Shown: one piece after another, positions 6,301-8,964 of the stretch
How the letters are laid out: every line of letters begins with the position of its first letter
Numbering within the stretch: the stretch's first letter is position 1
From: JBKHBQ01 sp046542305
GTDB taxonomy: Bacteria > Bacteroidota > Bacteroidia > Bacteroidales > 4484-276
Reading direction: 5' to 3'
DNA length: 8,964 nt
Assembly (NCBI GenBank): GCA_046542305.1
Contig: JBKHBQ010000162.1
Span: 1 to 8,964 of the forward strand
The notes under the pieces: generated by a model
What the model saw: the letters and a program-made list of their open reading frames with translations, nothing else
The model's database searches: none
What the model was told of the DNA's origin: nothing
Made by a program: the position numbers and the translations under genes

Positions 6301-8724
6301 AACAATGGAAATATTAACCTGAATTATGAACTGTCACCGGTTTTCAATGCGCAATCGACTACGCAGCCTGCAAGGCCTGAAATCAACAAAAAAGATTTTG
6401 AGCGGGCCGCCGCACAGCGATTTGGTGATGACTGGCAGACGCTGCTCAATACAGAACCTGCATATCAATCGCCGGAAGGACTTGACGCGTATTGTACCCC
6501 TTCCGCAAATTGTATTTTCGGCGACGGCCTGGGCATCTTCCTGCTCGGCGACATCAACAACACCGCCTCGGGATGCAGCCCTAACGGGTATGGCGACTTT
6601 ACAAACCTCGAAACTTCGCTCGATGCAGGCATGTCCTATGAACTCACCGTTGCTTCCGGTTATTCAGACAACTTTCTGAATATTTGGGTAGACCTGAATC
6701 AAAACGAAATTTTTGAAGCCAACGAACTGCTGATCGATGGCTTTCCCATGGACATTGCCGGTGAGATATATACCACACAACTTACCATTCCGGAGGGCAC
6801 CCTGCAAGGACCGACCAGGCTCAGGGCCATAGCCACCTGGATCAATCCGGCTTCAGACCCCTGCAGTGTGAGCACCTTCGGTGAAATAGAAGATTATACC
6901 GTAAATATCGGTGGCATTTCGCCGTGGATTGCCCTGCAACCTGCATCAGGCAGCATAGCTCCCGGCGACAGCGCCGTGATAAACGTTACACTGGATGCTT
7001 CAACGCTCGATCCCATTCAATACATGGGCAAGATCAATATTTCAAGCAACGACACCAGCAATTTGCTGTCGGAAATCCCGGTGACCCTTACCGTAATCGA
7101 ACAGGGAATTTCGAATTTCTTCCCTGTTTGGGAAACGCCTTTCAATCCCATGTCGATCTTTGTGGTAGGCGCCACCCTCGACAGCCTTGACCTTGACCTG
7201 GGCGATGAGATTGGTGTTTTTGATGTGGACCCGAATACCGGCGAGGAAATTTGTGTAGGCGCCGGACTGGTGATCAGCCCCCTCAGCCCTGACAATATCC
7301 TCGAGATCACCGTGTCGATGAACGACGGTTCCAATCCCGATCAGGCCAATGGTTTTACACCCGGCAATGAGATCATTTACAGAATGTGGAATTCGCTCAC
7401 CGGCGAAGTGGACGACGTTACGGCTGTGTATCCCAATCCGGGATTCGACGAAACCTTTACGCCGCTTGGCACGGCCATCACGGAACTTAGCGGAAGTGCG
7501 CTGGTGATGCAGCCGCTCAACCTCACCCAGGGCTGGAACCTGGTATCTTCGCGTGCGCAGCCGCACAACACCAACATGATGAGCGTTTTCCAGCCGCTGA
7601 TCGATCTCGATATCCTCGAGAAGGTCATCGACGAAGATGGCGGCACCATGGTATATCTGCCCTACCCCGCCCCTGACGGCAGGTGGAACAATTCGATCGG
7701 CGACATGCAAATGGCGGAAGGCTACTACGTGAAAGTGAGCGAAAGTAGCGATGCAATGATGTATGGTCTGCCGGTTGAACTCCCGATGGAAATGCCGCTT
7801 GAAGCGGGATGGAATATCATGGGCTATCCGGCGGAAGCACAGCAGAATGCGCTGGAGATGCTTACACCGCTGATCGAAGCAGGAAACCTTTACAAAGTGA
7901 TCGATGAAGCGGGCGGCGTGATCCAGTACCTCCCGTTCCCCGAACCCGACGGACAATGGATCAACACCATCGGCGACCTGCAAAACGGGCAGGGATACTA
8001 CATCAAAGTGTATGAAGAAACCTCGCTGACAGTAACCGAACCGCAGAATATTAAAACGGCACCTCAGTATAAAAACGGTTCTTCCGTTACGGAATTTTTC
8101 GAACCGGCTTACCAGAACAATCCCTACATGCCCATGCACTTTATCCTCTATGCAGAGGCGCTGGAACCGGGCGATGAAGTGGGAATTTATGATGGTGATG
8201 TTTGCGTGGGCGCCTCGGTTTACGACGGCAACAGTCAGCATATGACCATCACGGTCACTTCGATGGATGACCCGGATACGGAAAATACGGACGGATATAC
8301 CGCGGGCAACTTTTTTACGGTCAGCGTGTATAAATCGGGTACCCTTTTCGAAAATATCGAAATCACCTCCATTTCAGGGCTTGAAACCTTTATGGCGCTG
8401 GAAACCTTTATCGGAGAGATCACGGAAACGATCACTTCCGTCGGGGATGCTTCCGCTGACAGCAATTCATTGCAGGTGTCACCCAATCCTGCCGACGATG
8501 CTTTACGGATCAATATCAACCTGAAAAATCCGGCGGGCGCAAAAATCAGCCTGATCCGTATCGACGGTACGCTGGCACAGGAAATTTACGACGGCAACCT
8601 CCAGGAGGGAAGCAACATCATCAGCACCCGCATCGACGGTGTGGCTCCGGGGGTTTACATCCTCAGGGCAAACATCGCGGGCGATGCACCGCAACAAATC
8701 CTGAAAAAGGTGATTGTAAAATAA
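3361..8724 (+). CDS. Giant multidomain secreted surface protein with T9SS type A sorting domain
   Basis: This 1787-residue protein begins with a Sec signal peptide (cleavage probably after Ala21, LKA|Q). By eye the order is as follows. Residues 64-284: propeller-like repeats of the 'LAFDxxxLYxxD' type. 286-395: CARDB-like sandwich. 399-539: GEVED domain 1. 545-644: second CARDB-like sandwich. 645-874: second propeller-like region. 874-950: fibronectin III-like. 954-993 and 1188-1246: two halves of a BACON/choice-of-anchor-like domain around GEVED domain 2 (1044-1183). 1253-1380: 'GDEIGVFD' domain X1. 1386-1560: two tandem 'GWN' repeats. 1577-1690: domain X2. 1701-1787: T9SS type A sorting domain. 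There is no recognisable catalytic domain, so it is probably a cell-surface or released binding, adhesive or matrix protein. It is transcribed alone, from an AT-rich promoter region to a strong terminator. The start is supported by the signal peptide directly at Met1. Family-level function is unknown. Confidence 0.9.
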   Translation: MKRLSLLSLFLLFTFTTGLKAQLPNSPEEIEAYKLQMINNPHDTEELPTQSFVNSPESLTDFNLQFFYELTGPMGEAAVETDGEYIYVGKWNDTPIDKYDLDGNLIETFTIADIGHFCDFAWDGSRLYATDGSSFVYEIDPVNKVLTGTIVTEHLLRGIAYNDNEDVFYGSNLSSPIVSFDRQGNTVDQYPLQVISGLYGLAFDNVSPDGPYLWGFSQFSSVLVQYSVPDIIETGVTFSVNDDLGLPDAVAGGLAFSDNISPGTVSLLGILQSQAIFAYSAGQTVNFDNDVAVISILSPNSGVGLTANEPVTVRVKNYGNNPQTDVPVSFSLDGGEPFTGTLAGTIEPGEIIEYTFNQSVDLSTPDQTYTITACTNLASDEFTENDCKTAQVTHQIPVYCIPQASCTFGDGFEIFTLEAIENINSGCSPQGYGDFTNLITDLQAGETYSISWASGYGSNYASLWIDLNQNKVFEENERLITDYDMFQAGEIYTTEFTIPEDAMDGETRLRIRARWLHSSADPCEYFSFGETEDYSVFILNTPLAKNVGIKSLDLDPVLEAGLITPQAVVRNYGTEAQSFPVELTIGDYAAMVQVEDLAPETEIVVEFDVWNAQPGPYEATVCTQLEGDEFTQNDCKSKEVTVINALSAYGYVNFDNTGQFDGSWVALDLANPGSLLEITNPGLSTPIIGATYVGDLIYAVDFNGYIYEFNPATGTHELLWDNTPQYFGIAFDGTDFYTHTLNQLYKFDMTTGEATLIGSFTDAPSGIISIAFDGSGALYGIDLTNDELRAINRETAETTLIGPLGKNFNYLGDISFDKVNNILYFAGFQNSSGLSEIHILSTETGTATALGQLQNNVQLTGLAIVSDSNFTYPPRNLSALISGNDAVLTWDEPFGGNAINYNVYRDEVLIATTAGTEYVDESLQIGLYSYTITAVYEEGESDPAGPVEVAIGNAELVFNPESIDAVLEMGESLITQITLFNNGNINLNYELSPVFNAQSTTQPARPEINKKDFERAAAQRFGDDWQTLLNTEPAYQSPEGLDAYCTPSANCIFGDGLGIFLLGDINNTASGCSPNGYGDFTNLETSLDAGMSYELTVASGYSDNFLNIWVDLNQNEIFEANELLIDGFPMDIAGEIYTTQLTIPEGTLQGPTRLRAIATWINPASDPCSVSTFGEIEDYTVNIGGISPWIALQPASGSIAPGDSAVINVTLDASTLDPIQYMGKINISSNDTSNLLSEIPVTLTVIEQGISNFFPVWETPFNPMSIFVVGATLDSLDLDLGDEIGVFDVDPNTGEEICVGAGLVISPLSPDNILEITVSMNDGSNPDQANGFTPGNEIIYRMWNSLTGEVDDVTAVYPNPGFDETFTPLGTAITELSGSALVMQPLNLTQGWNLVSSRAQPHNTNMMSVFQPLIDLDILEKVIDEDGGTMVYLPYPAPDGRWNNSIGDMQMAEGYYVKVSESSDAMMYGLPVELPMEMPLEAGWNIMGYPAEAQQNALEMLTPLIEAGNLYKVIDEAGGVIQYLPFPEPDGQWINTIGDLQNGQGYYIKVYEETSLTVTEPQNIKTAPQYKNGSSVTEFFEPAYQNNPYMPMHFILYAEALEPGDEVGIYDGDVCVGASVYDGNSQHMTITVTSMDDPDTENTDGYTAGNFFTVSVYKSGTLFENIEITSISGLETFMALETFIGEITETITSVGDASADSNSLQVSPNPADDALRININLKNPAGAKISLIRIDGTLAQEIYDGNLQEGSNIISTRIDGVAPGVYILRANIAGDAPQQILKKVIVK
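4555..4977 (+). other. GEVED domain, copy 1 (residues 399-539 of the giant protein)
   Basis: The domain starts at 'YCIPQASC', has the 'GYGDFTN' core, and ends with the name-giving motif as GETEDY (residues 529-534). Four cysteines (400, 406, 427, 523) are matched in copy 2, which suggests two disulfides outside the cell. A Ca-loop-like stretch DLNQNxxFExNE begins at Asp466. GEVED domains are found in bacterial secreted and surface proteins; their ligand is not established. Confidence 0.85.
6490..6909 (+). other. GEVED domain, copy 2 (residues 1044-1183), apparently inserted in a BACON-like domain
   Basis: It matches copy 1 along its length: 'YCTPSANC', 'SGCSPNGYGDFTN', DLNQNxxFExNE from Asp1111, and GEIEDY ending at Tyr1179. 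The four cysteines (1045, 1051, 1072, 1168) are conserved. It is preceded by a low-similarity linker (about residues 994-1043). It is followed at once by 'PWIALQPASGSIAPGDS', which reads like the second half of a BACON/choice-of-anchor domain. Confidence 0.83.
7117..7500 (+). other. 'GDEIGVFD' domain X1 (residues 1253-1380)
   Basis: It has 'FFPVWETPFNPMSIFV', then 'GDEIGVFD', 'CVGAGLV', a 'DGSNPDQANGFTPGN' stretch, and 'FTPLGTAITELSG'. The same order of elements recurs in X2 (8089-8430). I know this pattern from T9SS-exported Bacteroidota proteins, where it precedes a sorting domain, but I cannot give it a firm family name or function. Confidence 0.65.
7516..8040 (+). repeat. Two tandem 'GWN' protein repeats (residues 1386-1477 and 1478-1560)
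   Basis: The repeats begin near GWNLVS (Trp1392) and GWNIMG (Trp1484), a period of 92 residues. In the 48-residue stretch from PLI to the shared KV, I count 29 identical residues by hand, including KVIDE-GG, YLP-P-PDG-W, IGD-Q and GYY-KV. At DNA level the copies differ at many codon positions, so the duplication is old. They are bracketed by domains X1 and X2. Confidence 0.85.
8089..8430 (+). other. 'GDEVGIYD' domain X2 (residues 1577-1690)
   Basis: This is a shorter second copy of X1: 'FFEPAYQNNPYMPMHFIL', 'GDEVGIYDGDVCVGA', 'DGYTAGN', and 'FMALETFIGEI' at the end. The aspartate-rich GD-x-(V/I)-G-(V/I)-(F/Y)-D loop is kept in both copies and could bind calcium, but this is inference. Confidence 0.65.
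8461..8721 (+). other. T9SS type A sorting domain (residues 1701-1787)
   Basis: The sequence 'LQVSPNPADDALRINI' followed by 'SLIRIDGTLAQEIYDG' and the terminal 'GVYILRANIAG...KKVIVK' is a textbook type A sorting signal of the type IX secretion system. It directs export across the outer membrane, after which the signal is usually removed and the protein is attached to surface lipopolysaccharide or released. It requires T9SS genes elsewhere in the genome. Confidence 0.93.
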
Positions 8725-8746
8725 CTGCATATCACACATAATGATC

Positions 8747-8790
8747 AAAAACGGGATACCCGGTTTACGCCGGGTGTCCCGTTTTTTTTT
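8747..8790. terminator. Strong intrinsic terminator, probably bidirectional
   Basis: The arms ACGGGATACCCGG (8751-8763) and CCGGGTGTCCCGT (8770-8782) pair over 13 bp with one U-G wobble and a 6-base loop, and are followed by nine T residues (8782-8790). Five A residues before the stem (8747-8751) extend the pairing and would form a T-run for transcripts coming from the right. It lies 22 bp after the stop of the giant gene. Confidence 0.92.
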
Positions 8791-8964
8791 GAGCAGGAAA
8801 TGATGTTATATTCGCCGCCAAACAGCTATCAAGGCTGTCAGACGGCCCGCTGGCCAGCAAAATGCTAAGACTCCACTTTTTTACCAGCCCTTGTCTTATT
8901 TTGAGTTAAGGCTGTCTGACAGCAATTCAGGAAAGTTATCGGGAACCCGCTGTCAGACAGCTTT
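8791..8964. repeat. Non-coding region with three copies of a 13-bp palindrome GCTGTCWGACRGC
   Basis: Copies are GCTGTCAGACGGC (8834-8846, one mismatch in the palindrome), GCTGTCTGACAGC (8911-8923) and GCTGTCAGACAGC (8949-8961). Their centres are 77 and 38 bp apart. Copies 2 and 3 are exact reverse complements and, with flanking AAG/TTT, could form a 16-bp stem (one G-T wobble) around a 25-base loop. A further perfect palindrome GCTGGCCAGC lies at 8849-8858. No gene is visible here; the cluster may continue past the window. Confidence 0.8.

Noticed and set aside
7042..8241. Long antisense open frame of 399 residues opposite the 3' part of the giant gene
   Set aside because: Its translation is rich in His, Arg and Ile with no recognisable domain or signal, and it sits opposite conserved repeats and domains on the + strand. 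It is a by-product of codon use there.
8788..8814. Promoter-like TTTG ... TATATTCG just after the terminator
   Set aside because: The spacer is only 15 bases instead of about 19-20, the -7 element has a mismatch, and the TTTG is part of the terminator T-run. No gene start follows within the window.
8834..8964. CRISPR array
   Set aside because: The repeats are 13 bp, palindromic, in mixed orientation and unevenly spaced (77 and 38 bp), unlike a CRISPR array.

Overview
The window looks like chromosomal DNA from a member of the Bacteroidota, probably a Bacteroidales-like or related marine or anaerobic lineage. The reasons are a TonB-dependent receptor paired with a DUF4249 lipoprotein, a giant secreted protein ending in a type IX secretion (T9SS) type A sorting domain, A-rich leaders without clear Shine-Dalgarno sequences, and a promoter-like TTTG-N19-TATCTTG element. 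All four genes lie on the + strand. I see no tRNA, rRNA, CRISPR array, transposase or phage gene.

Left part (1-2306): the 3' portion of a TonB-dependent outer-membrane receptor, cut by the window edge, is followed after 2 bp by a DUF4249 outer-membrane lipoprotein. The two are almost certainly one operon and probably form an outer-membrane uptake pair whose substrate cannot be read from the sequence. A short gap (2307-2403) holds a perfect 11-bp hairpin without a T-run.

Middle (2404-3066): a 220-residue, seven-helix membrane protein with the S-x3-H / D / H-x3-H residues of the CREST superfamily, to which alkaline ceramidases belong. It is followed by an AT-rich gap of 294 bp holding a 9-bp inverted repeat and a likely promoter for the next gene.

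Right part (3361-8724): one 1787-residue modular surface protein. It has a signal peptide, two propeller-like regions, two CARDB-like beta-sandwich domains, two GEVED domains, a fibronectin III-like domain, and a BACON/choice-of-anchor-like domain that seems to be split by the second GEVED domain. A nested X-W-W-X block follows (two 'GDEIGVFD' domains around two tandem 'GWN' repeats), and then the T9SS sorting domain. It ends at a strong intrinsic terminator. The last 130 bp hold three copies of a 13-bp palindrome, GCTGTCWGACRGC, running to the window edge.

The clearest things for a second look are the palindrome cluster at the right edge, the ceramidase-like enzyme, and the nested domain layout of the giant protein. 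I found no convincing evidence of an entirely new multi-gene system.
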